From NCBI RefSeq assembly GCF_002860205.1, contig NZ_PGVB01000008.1, positions 62,001 through 126,000 of the forward strand: 64,000 bases of DNA. The letters run 5' to 3'. The notes under the pieces were generated by a model. That model worked only from the letters and a program-made list of their open reading frames with translations, ran no database searches and was not told where the DNA came from. This document shows positions 46,835 through 56,193 of the stretch, one piece after another. The first letter of the stretch is position 1; each line of letters opens with the position of its first letter. The DNA comes from Bacillus sp. T33-2. GTDB lineage: Bacteria; Bacillota; Bacilli; Bacillales; Cytobacillaceae. The position numbers and the translations under genes were made by a program.

Positions 46835-48043
46835 TCAGAATAAATCATGCTCTGGTTGAACGTCCCGATCATAGCCAGGTTTAACCGTTATCGTTTCCGT
46901 TTCACTTATGGCCTTGGCAATAAGCGGATCGAAATCGATGAAGCTCTCATAATGCTGCAGTTTTTCCCGCCGCGGCTTTGTTTTGGGTGCCGATGGGACA
47001 AATACAGTGCAGCAATCCTCGTATGGAAGGATCGAAATATCATGTGTTCCGATCTGGCGCGACATCTCGATGATTTCTGTTTTGTCCATTGTGATCAGCG
47101 GCCTCAAGACGGGTGTATTGGTCACCTCGTTGATGGCATACATGCTCTCAAGTGTCTGGCTCGCTACCTGGCCGAGGCTTTCACCGGTGACAATTGCAAG
47201 TCCTTCCCGCTGCTTTCTAAGTTCATCTGTAATTTTTAACATTAATCGCCTTGTTGATGTCATAGTGTAGTTTTCCGGAACCTGCTTATGGATCAGCTGC
47301 TGTATCTCAGTAAATGGGACAATATGCAGGACGATCTGTCCATGTGTTTCTGCCAGCTTCTTGGCCAGGTCAACCACTTTCTGCCGGGCCCGTTCACTTG
47401 TAAATGGAGGGCTGTGAAAATGCACGGCTTCGAGCTCAAGCCCCCGCTTCATCGAAAAGTAACCAGCAACAGGGCTGTCAATGCCGCCGGACAGCATCAG
47501 CATCGCTTTACCGCTTGATCCTGCCGGAAGCCCTCCGGCCCCATGTATCGTTTCCGCCGAAATGTATGCTGCCTCAGTCCTGATTTCGATTTGGAGGTTG
47601 ATGTCCGGATTCCTTACATCCACTGTCAGACCCGGAATATTTTTTAATAAATGGCCGCCGAATAAATGATTGATCTCATTTGTGTCAAGCTCGAACATTT
47701 TATCTGCCCGTTTTGTAGTGATCTTAAAGGTTTGGCCCTCTGAATAAAGGCGTTTAAACAACCCAATTGCTGCAGCCTTCATGGCCTCAATGTCTTTTTC
47801 ACTTTTGATTGCCGGGCTGAAAGATTGGATGCCAAATATTTTTTTTAACCTTTCACCGATCTCATCTGAATTTTCCCCGTTCAATAAAATAAACATCCGG
47901 TCACGGTCAGATTCAATACGTGCAGCAGGAAAGTCAGCCAGCATGTGCTTGATGTTCCTTCTTAGTTTTTCAACGAATTTGCTGCGGTTTTTTCCTTTTG
48001 TAGAGATTTCGCCATAACGGATCAGAATCCTGTCGTAAATCAT
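46835..48043 (-). CDS. thiI: tRNA 4-thiouridine sulfurtransferase ThiI
   Basis: Activates tRNA U8 with ATP and inserts sulfur, giving 4-thiouridine. The 402 residues hold a ferredoxin-like/THUMP N-terminus (about 1-165) and a PP-loop ATPase with LMLSGGIDSPVAGY (about 181-194). The rhodanese domain of E. coli ThiI is absent, as usual in Bacillus, where the neighbouring desulfurase NifZ supplies sulfur directly. ATG 48043 overlaps the nifZ stop (ATGA). Operon nifZ-thiI. Confidence 0.96.
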   Translation of the reverse strand: MIYDRILIRYGEISTKGKNRSKFVEKLRRNIKHMLADFPAARIESDRDRMFILLNGENSDEIGERLKKIFGIQSFSPAIKSEKDIEAMKAAAIGLFKRLYSEGQTFKITTKRADKMFELDTNEINHLFGGHLLKNIPGLTVDVRNPDINLQIEIRTEAAYISAETIHGAGGLPAGSSGKAMLMLSGGIDSPVAGYFSMKRGLELEAVHFHSPPFTSERARQKVVDLAKKLAETHGQIVLHIVPFTEIQQLIHKQVPENYTMTSTRRLMLKITDELRKQREGLAIVTGESLGQVASQTLESMYAINEVTNTPVLRPLITMDKTEIIEMSRQIGTHDISILPYEDCCTVFVPSAPKTKPRREKLQHYESFIDFDPLIAKAISETETITVKPGYDRDVQPEHDLF

Positions 48044-49185
48044 TTGCGCATTACCTCGCCTAATCTTTTTAATGTAGCTTCAATTGCCTGTATTGTCCGC
48101 CGGGCTTCATCCATCGTGTTATCGAACGACAGGCTGATGCGGATCGCACTTTCCGCCTGTGCCGCCGGTACGCCCATTGCCAGCAATGTTTTGCCTGCAG
48201 ACTTACGTTTCGACGAACACGCACTGGTCGTTGAAACAAATATGTCCATTTCCTCCAGCGCGTGCACGAATACCTCAGCCTTAAATCCTTCGACTGAAAA
48301 ATTCAGGATATGGGGAGCAGCATTTTCTTCAGGAGTATGAATGACAATCTGCTTTATTTTAGCTAGTTCCGTTCTCAAGGTCGTCATGATTTGGTTCATT
48401 TCAGGCATTTTTGTATCACGGCGCTCAAGCGTCATTCTAAGCGCTTTTGCCATAGCGACAAACCCGGCAACATTTTCGGTGCCGCTTCTTCGCTTACCCT
48501 CCTGGCTCCCGCCGGTCAGGAGGGGGGACAAACGGACACCCTCTCGGATGAATAATGCGCCGGTGCCCTTCAACCCATGGAATTTGTGCCCTGAAATGGA
48601 GCAAAGGTCGATCCCGCTCTCATACAAGTTTATCGGAACTTTACCGGCCCCCTGTACATAGTCAACATGGAACAAAACCTTTGGAAAGGCTTTTAGCAGT
48701 TCTCCGATTTCCTTTACAGGCTGGATGGAACCCACTTCATTGTTCACATGGATTACGGAAACAATGATAGTATCATCACAAATTTCTTGTTCAATAGCAC
48801 GGACATCTATATGGCCGTCTGAATTTACCGGAATGTATGATATCCGGAAGCCCGCTTCTTCTAATTGTTGGACGGACTCCCTGACTGATGCATGTTCTAT
48901 CTCGGTCGTGATGATGTGCCGTCCCCTCCCTTTATATGCCAGCGCCGCACCTTTTACGGCCAGATTGTTGCTTTCTGTTCCGCCTGATGTAAATAATATC
49001 TCACTTGGCTTGACGTTCAAAAGGCTTGCGAGCTGTGCCCTGGCCTGGGTAAGCAGCTTTTCTGCCTGGCCGCCAATGCCGTGGAGGGAGGACGGATTCC
49101 CGAAATACTCCGAAGACACTTTTACATAAGAGTCGATGACCTCTTGGTATGGCTTTGTTGTTGCACTATTGTCAAAATAAATCAT
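48040..49185 (-). CDS. nifZ: Cysteine desulfurase NifZ (partner of ThiI)
   Basis: PLP enzyme that takes sulfur from cysteine for tRNA 4-thiouridine. The 381 residues show the PLP lysine in SGHKFHGLKGTG (about 199-210), FTSGGTESNNLA, and the active-site cysteine in STTSACSSKRKSAG (about 325). ATG 49185 follows GGGGG by 6 nt; the longer reading from 49332 is unsupported. The gene order and the 4-bp overlap with thiI match the B. subtilis pair. Confidence 0.95.
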   Translation of the reverse strand: MIYFDNSATTKPYQEVIDSYVKVSSEYFGNPSSLHGIGGQAEKLLTQARAQLASLLNVKPSEILFTSGGTESNNLAVKGAALAYKGRGRHIITTEIEHASVRESVQQLEEAGFRISYIPVNSDGHIDVRAIEQEICDDTIIVSVIHVNNEVGSIQPVKEIGELLKAFPKVLFHVDYVQGAGKVPINLYESGIDLCSISGHKFHGLKGTGALFIREGVRLSPLLTGGSQEGKRRSGTENVAGFVAMAKALRMTLERRDTKMPEMNQIMTTLRTELAKIKQIVIHTPEENAAPHILNFSVEGFKAEVFVHALEEMDIFVSTTSACSSKRKSAGKTLLAMGVPAAQAESAIRISLSFDNTMDEARRTIQAIEATLKRLGEVMRK

Positions 49186-49472
49186 GGTCTTCCCCCTTTG
49201 TGCAGTAAATCTTGATGTCCTCGCTTTTGTGCCGGAAACCTGTTTTTCGATTTTTGTGCTGAAAACCATTTTTGTGGCTGGAAATACTGGTGACATTGCG
49301 AAAAATATATTAATCGGTTTTTGGCTAACCAAGTTATACAGAATGTTGCAGTCCGTTTGTTGAACAAGCCTGTATTCCTATTACTGACTGTCAATCTTAA
49401 CATAAACCGCCTGTTTTGAAAATGAGTTGCTTATTAGACCTAGGTGCACGGGACTACTGTTATATTCTCTGT

Positions 49473-49509
49473 AAAAAACTAGGCCTCCAATCCGGTAGAT
49501 TGGAGGCCT
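49473..49509 (-). terminator. Terminator of ezrA
   Basis: Perfect 12-bp stem AGGCCTCCAATC/GATTGGAGGCCT, followed in the transcript by AGUUUUUU, just after the ezrA stop. Confidence 0.88.
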
Positions 49510-49515
49510 GGCTTG

Positions 49516-51204
49516 TTATCCTTCATTAAGCATTTTTTCAATTTTTTTCAGTGCACCAGGTTCGATTTCTTCAATCGAGGTGGCAGCCTGCTCAAGTGCT
49601 AGGCGGTAATCATAGCTGCGAAAGGATTGCTCCGCTTCCTGCAACCCTTTTGCCACCGAAGGATATTTGCTGCGGTAGCGGTTGCCGTACTGGATTGTTT
49701 TTTCAGCAAGCACGACATTTTCAATCGTTTCAATTGTGGTGTTCTCAAGCTTTTCAACGGTTAACACCGCAATTTCAAGGTACTGTTGGACAACCGGGAT
49801 ATCAAGTGGTTTCTGCTGCAGCTTTTCCGATACGTTCTGGATGCTTTCCTTTGCATCATCCAGCAGGTATTTGTAATCCTGGGCCATTCCCGGAAGATTG
49901 CTTTTTGCGACAAGCCTGATCATTTCTCCCGCTTTTTTGGTGAGCTCTCCCACTTTATCACGGGCTGACATTTCATCTTTTCTAAGGGCACTCAATTTGT
50001 CGCTGAACGACCTCTGTTCTTCTTGCAATGATGCAAGCTGCTTTTTTATTTCCTGAAGTTCTTCACTTAGAAGGCTCTGGGCAGTATCAGCCTCCGAAAC
50101 TCTTGCCGACAGCAGTTCAAACCGCTTCGCAAGCTTGTTGAGATGCTGGTCAATTTCCCTTTGTATTCCCAAATCTTTTTCAGATAGATGGTAGCTTTCC
50201 TGGACTGTTTCAGTTTCCGCCTTAAGCTTTTTAGCTTCACCTTCCGCAGTCTCGAGCAAATTTTTGACAGGCAGTTGATTCTCGTTTATATATTGCTTTG
50301 CTTCGAATTCCTTCTCGAGCAGATCCATAAGGTTGTCAATGCGTTCCTTTATTTGGCGGGTTCCCTCATCAGCCTCCTGGACCTCTGTTTTATACAGGAG
50401 CTGAAGATAGGTTTCAAGCTCGAGTTCAATGTTCTTCAGGCTGTTTTCGATATCCAGATGATCCACCACATAGCCTTGGCCTTCCATTTCCCTCAAGCCA
50501 TCTTTTAGCACATTGATTTGTGCCGGGATGCTTGTCTGGCACTCCAGAAGCAGGCTTGGAATCAGCTCCATGCTTGAAGCGATTTTGTCCAGTTGGCCTT
50601 TAATGGTCAAAACAATTTCCCGTGCTTCAAGATAGTTGCCGTTTTCAGTTTTTTCGTCAAATTCCTGGAATCGTGCAACGACCTCATCAAGCTGCTGTTC
50701 CAGCTTCTTTTCAGCCTGGCCGTAATTATGCCGGTGCGCCAAGAGAGTTTTCTTGCTTTCGCGGTATATCTCTTTAAGGCCTTCGATTTCCGCCCTGTTC
50801 TTTTCTTCACTGCCTACAAGTTCATTCAGTTCAGACAGGATTTTTTTAATTTTTTCTTCTATTTCAACCAGTTTCTGTTCAATTTGGTAAAGAGAATCCT
50901 TTGCTTTGTTGAAACGGTATTTGTCGATATAGTCTTCAGCATCAAAAAGGTAATCTTCGATATGTGGAAGCTTGCTTGTGACAATCTCATCCCAGTCCCG
51001 GCGCCACCTCTCAAACATCTGCTCCGTTTGCCCTGTCATGTTCAGTTGTTTGACCTTCGACATCTCGTCAAGCACCGGCCGGTTCATGATATCTATTTTC
51101 CACGCTTCATAGCGGTCAACCTCTTTAAACAAATTCCGTTTCATAAAATATCCTATTAAAAAAAGGCATAGTAAAACAGCAAATGCGCCAATTATGTATT
51201 CCAT
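49516..51204 (-). CDS. ezrA: Septation ring formation regulator EzrA
   Basis: 562-residue membrane protein: one N-terminal helix (about 3-22) and a long spectrin-like series of coiled coils (about 25-560). It binds FtsZ at the division site, prevents extra polar Z-rings and links division to PBP1. The conserved C-terminal QYGNRYRSKYP patch (QNR region) needed for mid-cell placement is present. ATG 51204 follows GGGGG by 7 nt. It is a single gene with its own terminator, beside nifZ-thiI as in B. subtilis. Confidence 0.96.
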   Translation of the reverse strand: MEYIIGAFAVLLCLFLIGYFMKRNLFKEVDRYEAWKIDIMNRPVLDEMSKVKQLNMTGQTEQMFERWRRDWDEIVTSKLPHIEDYLFDAEDYIDKYRFNKAKDSLYQIEQKLVEIEEKIKKILSELNELVGSEEKNRAEIEGLKEIYRESKKTLLAHRHNYGQAEKKLEQQLDEVVARFQEFDEKTENGNYLEAREIVLTIKGQLDKIASSMELIPSLLLECQTSIPAQINVLKDGLREMEGQGYVVDHLDIENSLKNIELELETYLQLLYKTEVQEADEGTRQIKERIDNLMDLLEKEFEAKQYINENQLPVKNLLETAEGEAKKLKAETETVQESYHLSEKDLGIQREIDQHLNKLAKRFELLSARVSEADTAQSLLSEELQEIKKQLASLQEEQRSFSDKLSALRKDEMSARDKVGELTKKAGEMIRLVAKSNLPGMAQDYKYLLDDAKESIQNVSEKLQQKPLDIPVVQQYLEIAVLTVEKLENTTIETIENVVLAEKTIQYGNRYRSKYPSVAKGLQEAEQSFRSYDYRLALEQAATSIEEIEPGALKKIEKMLNEG

Positions 51205-51410
51205 GTTAAATCCCCCTGGCCTCTCAGAAACAATTCCGAGTGATCCTATATACATCACTTAAGTGTAAATGTTTTTTTAATGTATTTATGATACCATGTA
51301 AACGACAATTTTTGACTATTAATTTCATTTTTTTTGATATATTTAGTGAAATAACAGGTTTTTTGGAAACAAGCCGTTATGTTTGAAACTAGGTGTCGGG
51401 GGTGTTTGAT

Positions 51411-52217
51411 ATGATAAGAGACGGCCATGTACATACTCCGTATTGTCCCCACGGGACGAAAGATACTTTGGAGGCCTATGTAGAAATGGCAATTTCGCTT
51501 GGGTATAAAACAATTACATTCGCTGAACATGCTCCCTTGCCGGCCGGGTTTACCGATGCCGCCCCAACAAGGGATAGTGCGATGGACAATGACATGCTTG
51601 AAGAGTATTTTGCTGACCTGGACAGGGTAAAACGCACCTACACAGGGAAAATCATTATCTATGCAGGGCTGGAAATCGATTATATCGAGGGATTTGAAGA
51701 GCAGACAACTGCATTTTTAAACAGGGTCGGACCTCGCTTGGACGATGCCATTTTGTCCGTGCATTTCTTACAGAATACCGGTGTGTACGATTGCCTCGAT
51801 TACAGCCCAGGTGTCTTCGGGTCCATGGCCGAAAGGTATGGGTCAACCGAAATGGTTCACGAGAGATATTATCAAACAGTGCTAAAATCGATCCTGGCAG
51901 ACATGGGCCCTTATAAACCGAGGCGGATCGGCCATATGACTTTGGCCTGTAAATTTCAATTGAAGTATCCCAGTTCAAGATGTTTTCAAAACGAAATAAC
52001 AGCTATTTTATCAGCGATAAGCCAAAAAGGCTACGAGCTGGATTATAATGGCGCCGGGACGGCAAAACCGCTTTGCCGGGAACCGTACCCCCCTGATTGG
52101 ATCGTAAAAGAAGCGGTCCGCCTGGGCATTCCGCTTGTATACGGTTCTGACGCCCATCAGGCAAAAGAGCTCGGCCAGGGTCTCTCTGCTATTGACAGGA
52201 CAGTTTTAGCAACATAA
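51411..52217 (+). CDS. hisK: Histidinol-phosphatase (PHP family)
   Basis: Dephosphorylates histidinol phosphate in histidine synthesis. The 268-residue PHP protein has all metal motifs: DGHVHTPYCPHG (4-15), FAEHAPLP, AGLEIDYIEG, SVHFL, RIGHMTL and YGSDAHQ. ATG 51411 is 8 nt after GGGGG; the upstream GTG at 51393 overlaps that site. It is a single gene; the rest of the his pathway is elsewhere. Confidence 0.92.
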   Translation: MIRDGHVHTPYCPHGTKDTLEAYVEMAISLGYKTITFAEHAPLPAGFTDAAPTRDSAMDNDMLEEYFADLDRVKRTYTGKIIIYAGLEIDYIEGFEEQTTAFLNRVGPRLDDAILSVHFLQNTGVYDCLDYSPGVFGSMAERYGSTEMVHERYYQTVLKSILADMGPYKPRRIGHMTLACKFQLKYPSSRCFQNEITAILSAISQKGYELDYNGAGTAKPLCREPYPPDWIVKEAVRLGIPLVYGSDAHQAKELGQGLSAIDRTVLAT

Positions 52218-52252
52218 CAAAAAAGAACCGGGAGTTTGCAAACTTCCGGTTT

Positions 52253-52888
52253 TTACGACGAAACTAAATGTTTTTGCCGGGCTGGCTGATCCCTGCAGAG
52301 CACTGAATGGATCCATTTATAAATTTCATTGCTGTATTTTTCTATGAAATACTTCTCATTGGGCAAAACGTGCAGCACCTCGGTTAAATAATGCATATTC
52401 AAAAACGGCATGGACAAGAGGCCTTTTAGCTGAATGATGACAAATTGAATGGAGATGGCCTGGAATTCTTTTGTTTTCAATCCTGCTTCAATTACTTTTT
52501 TAAAATAAAAACGCTCTTTCACATTGTAGGTGGACATGATTTCCCTGACAATCTGCGAATCAATCGTCATTTCCCTCAGGATGAAACGCGTCAGGTGAAG
52601 ATGGTCAGACTGGTATTTCACCAGATTGTACACGATGCTTTCCAGACAAACCGCCGCCCCTTGATCAAGCTTCGCAATCCCTTTTTCAAGCTCCGCCAGG
52701 TAATTCTCGAAAAATACTGTAAAACAATATTCAAGCAGACCCTGCTTATTATTAAAGTAATAAGCAATATTGGCGACATTGACGTCAGCCCTGGCTGCGA
52801 TATCGCGGATGGAGGTTCCGGTGAAGCCTTTTGTATTAAACAGGAAAATAGCCGCTTCTACGATCTTGTCTTTTGAATTCCTTCGCAC
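52253..52888 (-). CDS. refZ: TetR family regulator RefZ
   Basis: 211-residue TetR protein with N-terminal helix-turn-helix (TSIRDIAARADVNVANIAYYF, about 24-44). It matches B. subtilis RefZ (YttP), which binds sites near the origin at the onset of sporulation and inhibits FtsZ assembly over the forespore chromosome. The start is GTG 52888 after AGAGGG. Gene order hisK-refZ beside the Msr gene agrees with B. subtilis. I did not find its 20-bp target motif in this window. Confidence 0.9.
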   Translation of the reverse strand: MRRNSKDKIVEAAIFLFNTKGFTGTSIRDIAARADVNVANIAYYFNNKQGLLEYCFTVFFENYLAELEKGIAKLDQGAAVCLESIVYNLVKYQSDHLHLTRFILREMTIDSQIVREIMSTYNVKERFYFKKVIEAGLKTKEFQAISIQFVIIQLKGLLSMPFLNMHYLTEVLHVLPNEKYFIEKYSNEIYKWIHSVLCRDQPARQKHLVSS

Positions 52889-53042
52889 TCTCCGACCCTC
52901 TTTCCTTGTCCCTTTTTTATTGTTACCCTTATCTTACTTGATGCCAAGCCATTTTCGGATATAAACCGAACGACAAAGTCTGCATTTTTTTGATCGATTT
53001 GATAAAATGGATATTAATTTTTAACAATAAGGAGGAAATACG

Positions 53043-53522
53043 ATGTTTAAAGTCGAATCTTACGATGCAGCACGCGGAAAGAACTATGATCTAGTTATAA
53101 AGCAGCTTCGCGCACTCATCGATGGAGAAACAAATGCGATAGCAAACTTGAGCAATGCAGCGGCCCTGCTAAATCAATTTTTGGACCGGGTGAACTGGAC
53201 CGGCTTCTATCTAATGGAAGATGGAGAGCTTGTTCTTGGACCATTCCAGGGACTGCCTGCCTGTGTACGGATTCCAGTTGGAAAAGGAGTGTGCGGGAAA
53301 GCAGCACACAAAAGGGAAACAGTAAGGGTCGAGGACGTCCACCAGTTTCCCGGCCATATCGCGTGTGACGCTGCCTCTCAATCAGAAATTGTTATACCAC
53401 TGATCAAGGACGGCAACGTAATTGGAGTTCTTGACATTGATTCCCCGGAAAAAAACCGTTTTGACGAGCTTGACCAAAGGAAGCTCGAGGAATTTGCCGC
53501 AGCGCTTGTGGAGGTCCTGTAA
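53043..53522 (+). CDS. ytsP: GAF-domain free methionine-(R)-sulfoxide reductase
   Basis: 159-residue GAF protein of the fRMsr (MsrC) type that repairs free methionine-(R)-sulfoxide. The conserved cysteines occur in GLPACVRIPVGKGVCGKAA and FPGHIACDAAS, with NWTGFYL and the glutamate in SEIVIPL. ATG follows AAGGAGG. The convergent neighbour is a methionine gamma-lyase-like gene, so methionine metabolism is grouped here. Confidence 0.94.
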   Translation: MFKVESYDAARGKNYDLVIKQLRALIDGETNAIANLSNAAALLNQFLDRVNWTGFYLMEDGELVLGPFQGLPACVRIPVGKGVCGKAAHKRETVRVEDVHQFPGHIACDAASQSEIVIPLIKDGNVIGVLDIDSPEKNRFDELDQRKLEEFAAALVEVL

Positions 53523-53533
53523 CTTAAATAATT

Positions 53534-53577
53534 CAGCCGGCATACGGACATTAGTCCCGGCCGGCTGCTCCTTTTTT
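53534..53577. terminator. Terminator after ytsP
   Basis: CAGCCGG and CCGGCTG pair around a long loop, followed by CTCCTTTTTT, and overlap the last bases of the convergent gene. The loop (about 20 nt) makes it only moderately convincing. Confidence 0.6.
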
Positions 53578-54754
53578 AGAGCGAATCGAGGGCGTCCCCC
53601 AAATCCTCCTTTATATCCTCCCACGCTTCAAGCCCGACCGACAGCCGGAGCAGATTATCCGGGATTCCCATTTTCATCCTTGTTTCCGAGGGAACGACCG
53701 CATGCGTCATTGTGGCCGGGTGTTGAATCAGAGTCTCCGCATCCCCAAGGCTTACTGCGATTTTTATCAGGTTCAGCCTGTTCATGAAAAGCTGCGCAAT
53801 TTCTTTTGACCCTTTAACCGTAAATGAAATTAGCCCGCCCGGCCTCCGCATCTGTTTCCGGGCAACCTCGTAATCAGGACTTTGTTTATCCCCCGGATAA
53901 AAGACCCGATCTACTGCGGGGTGCCCATGAAGGAATGCGGCCACTTTTTCTGCGTTTTCGCAATGGCGGTCCATCCGTACCGGGAGTGTCTTCAGCCCCC
54001 TTAGAAGCAGCCAGGCGTCAAATGGGGAAATAATCCCGCCGATATCCTTTTGGGTCGTCTTTGCCACCCGGTGCATCAATTCTTTGCTGCCGACAGCCAG
54101 CCCTGCTACGACATCCCCATGCCCGCATATATATTTGGTTGCACTATGGACGACAACATCGCAGCCAAAATCAAGAGGTGTCTGTAAATATGGTGAACAA
54201 AATGTATTATCGACCACCACCGGGATTCCATTTTGTTTTGCTACTTCCGCTATCATTTGCAAATTTACAAGCCTCATCGTCGGGTTGATCGGCGTTTCAA
54301 CGTAAATGCAGCTGGTTTCAGGCCGAAGTGAACTTTGTAATTCCTCCCTGCTGTCCATTAAAGAAAAATCGTGGTCAATATGGAACTTTTCTTTCATAAG
54401 CTGCAAAAGCCCGAATGTACACCCGTAAACTCCCTGGGAGCACAGAATGTGGTCACCTGTTTTTGCTAAAGATAACAAAATGGCCGACACTGCTGCCATA
54501 CCTGAACCAAATGCAAGTGCTTTGTCCCCTTTTTCAAGAGCTGCAATCCGGTCCTGCAATATTTGAACAGTTGGATTGCCTAACCGTGAATAAATAAAGC
54601 CTTTTTCCTCACCGGCAAATCTCATTTCTCCCTGTTCGGCATTGCTAAATGTGAAAGTCGAGGTTTGAAACAGCGGAGGCGCCAGACTGCCGATGAATTG
54701 TTCAGGATCATATCCTGAATGGATGACTTCCGTTTCAAATCGTTTTTTGCCCAT
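53576..54754 (-). CDS. megL: Methionine gamma-lyase-like PLP enzyme
   Basis: 392-residue Cys/Met metabolism PLP enzyme. YSRLGNPTV (about 55-63) and SATKYICGHGDVVAG with the PLP lysine (about 207) place it in the cystathionine gamma-synthase/lyase family. SQGVYGCTFGLL keeps the cysteine typical of methionine gamma-lyase, which favours cleavage of methionine to methanethiol, 2-oxobutyrate and ammonia; cystathionine activity cannot be excluded. ATG 54754 follows AAGGGG. A promoter and a cre-like site lie directly upstream, then the IS element. Confidence 0.88.
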   Translation of the reverse strand: MGKKRFETEVIHSGYDPEQFIGSLAPPLFQTSTFTFSNAEQGEMRFAGEEKGFIYSRLGNPTVQILQDRIAALEKGDKALAFGSGMAAVSAILLSLAKTGDHILCSQGVYGCTFGLLQLMKEKFHIDHDFSLMDSREELQSSLRPETSCIYVETPINPTMRLVNLQMIAEVAKQNGIPVVVDNTFCSPYLQTPLDFGCDVVVHSATKYICGHGDVVAGLAVGSKELMHRVAKTTQKDIGGIISPFDAWLLLRGLKTLPVRMDRHCENAEKVAAFLHGHPAVDRVFYPGDKQSPDYEVARKQMRRPGGLISFTVKGSKEIAQLFMNRLNLIKIAVSLGDAETLIQHPATMTHAVVPSETRMKMGIPDNLLRLSVGLEAWEDIKEDLGDALDSL

Positions 54755-54772
54755 GTTAATCCCCTTTCGATT

Positions 54773-54786
54773 TGCAAACGCTTACA
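54773..54786. promoter_or_regulatory. cre-like site in the megL leader
   Basis: TGCAAACGCTTACA fits the cre consensus at 13 of 14 positions. It lies 19 bp upstream of the megL start and downstream of the predicted -10, consistent with repression. Confidence 0.55.
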
Positions 54787-54804
54787 ACACTTCTGATTTA
54801 GGAT

Positions 54805-54832
54805 ATGATATTTCTGACCATTATGGAAGCAA
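54805..54832 (-). promoter_or_regulatory. Candidate promoter of megL
   Basis: Minus-strand -35 TTGCTT (54827-54832), 16-bp spacer, -10 TATCAT (54805-54810), in the gap between the IS right end and megL. Confidence 0.5.
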
Positions 54833-54860
54833 TATCCACCAGCAGCATATTACTCATTTT

Positions 54861-55010
54861 TTGAACTACTCACCCCTCAACGACCTTACGGTCTGTTTGA
54901 AGGGGGAGATTCCTACGAACACCGAAGTATCCTTCAGTTATTTAGTAGGCTGACCCCGTCGCACCGACGGTTCGAAGTCTTATAGCTTCATTTTTAAGAT
55001 TTTGTCCTGC
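54861..55010 (-). ncRNA. Probable omega (reRNA) region at the IS right end
   Basis: tnpB elements express a guide RNA from the 3' end of tnpB through the right end. The region holds several short hairpins (for example ACCGTCGGTGCGACGGGGT and ACCGTAAGGT) up to TTCAA. The guide would be the roughly 16-20 nt beyond, at 54860-54841 on the minus strand. Whether it is transcribed is unknown. Confidence 0.5.
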
Positions 55011-56113
55011 GCTAATATCTCGGTCATGTTGAGTATGGCATACTGGACAGTCCCACTCACGCAACCCAAGATTTTTAACGTCTTTGTTTTGATAGCCACA
55101 GCAGGAACAAAGCTGACTGGTGGAAAGTTTTTCGCCACTGCAGCCACTTGTTTTCCATACCATTTTGCTTTGTACTCAATCATGGTTTTAAACTGTGGCC
55201 ATGACACTTCACTGATGGCTTTGGCAAGATGATGATTTTTAAGCATATTAGATACTGACAAATCCTTCATCCCGATAATGTCGTGGTTTTTGACAATCTC
55301 AGAGGAAATTTTGTCTAAGTAATCATTTCTTGCGTTTGTGATTTTTTCATGGAGACCAGCCACTTTAATTTTGGCTTTATACCAGTTCGCACCGCCAACC
55401 GTCCGTCTGTTCATGATTCGTTGTGCTTTCGCTAATTTTTCTTCTAATGTACGGAAGAATTTTGGATTAGAGTAAGTTGTTCCATCAGAAAGAACCGCAA
55501 AATCTTTAAGCTTGACATCAATCCCGAATGCTGAATTGGTTTTCGGCAGTTCTGTAACTTCTGTTCCTATAGAAACAAAGTATTTGCCCGAAGGACTTCG
55601 TCTAATCGTTGCATGTAGAATGCGTCCTTCTACTTCACGACTTTTCGCAAAACGAACAAATCCAAGTTTAGGAAGTTTCATATAGTTGTCTATAACAGCT
55701 ATGTTGCCGTTCGAATGTTTCGTTGTATAAGATTGAACAGGATTCTTTTTAGACTTGAAGCGTGGATATTTATTTTGCTTTCTATAGTACCTATCGAAAG
55801 AATCAGCTAAATTTTCCACTGATTTCTGCAAAGCAATACTATCGACTTCTTTCAAAAAAGAATACTGCTTTTTTAATTCTTTAACAGACTTAACCGTTTC
55901 GTATTTATTGAGGCACTTGCCCTTCCAGTTGTTCGATTGAAGCTGACCGTTTTGCACCATTTCTTCAACGATATGCCAGTAAGCGTCTTTATCCTTCTGC
56001 TCACCTAAAAAGAAGTTAAATGCGAATCTTGAACAACCTATTGTCCTGTTGATAAGTTCAATCTGTTTTTTGTTTGGATAGATACGGAACTTATAGGCTT
56101 TATTGACTAACAT
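54942..56113 (-). pseudogene. tnpB: Frameshifted, nuclease-dead TnpB
   Basis: IS605-type TnpB (RNA-guided nuclease family). Starting at ATG 56113 (8 nt after AAGGAGG), the frame runs through the RuvC-I aspartate in SAFGIDVKLKDFAVL (about residue 199). At the RuvC-II position the usual I(E)DL motif reads GMKDLSV: codon 55265-55267 is AAG, so the catalytic glutamate is lysine. Near 55140 a one-base shift moves the zinc ribbon ([20 protein letters not shown]) and RuvC-III aspartate into another frame that ends at 54942. The unshifted frame ends at 54980. Confidence 0.88.
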
Positions 56114-56193
56114 GACTTTCACCTCCTTATTTGTTATGATACATATAGTCTATCATTTTAGATATAATTTGTATGTCATTTCGAGGTGAAAAC

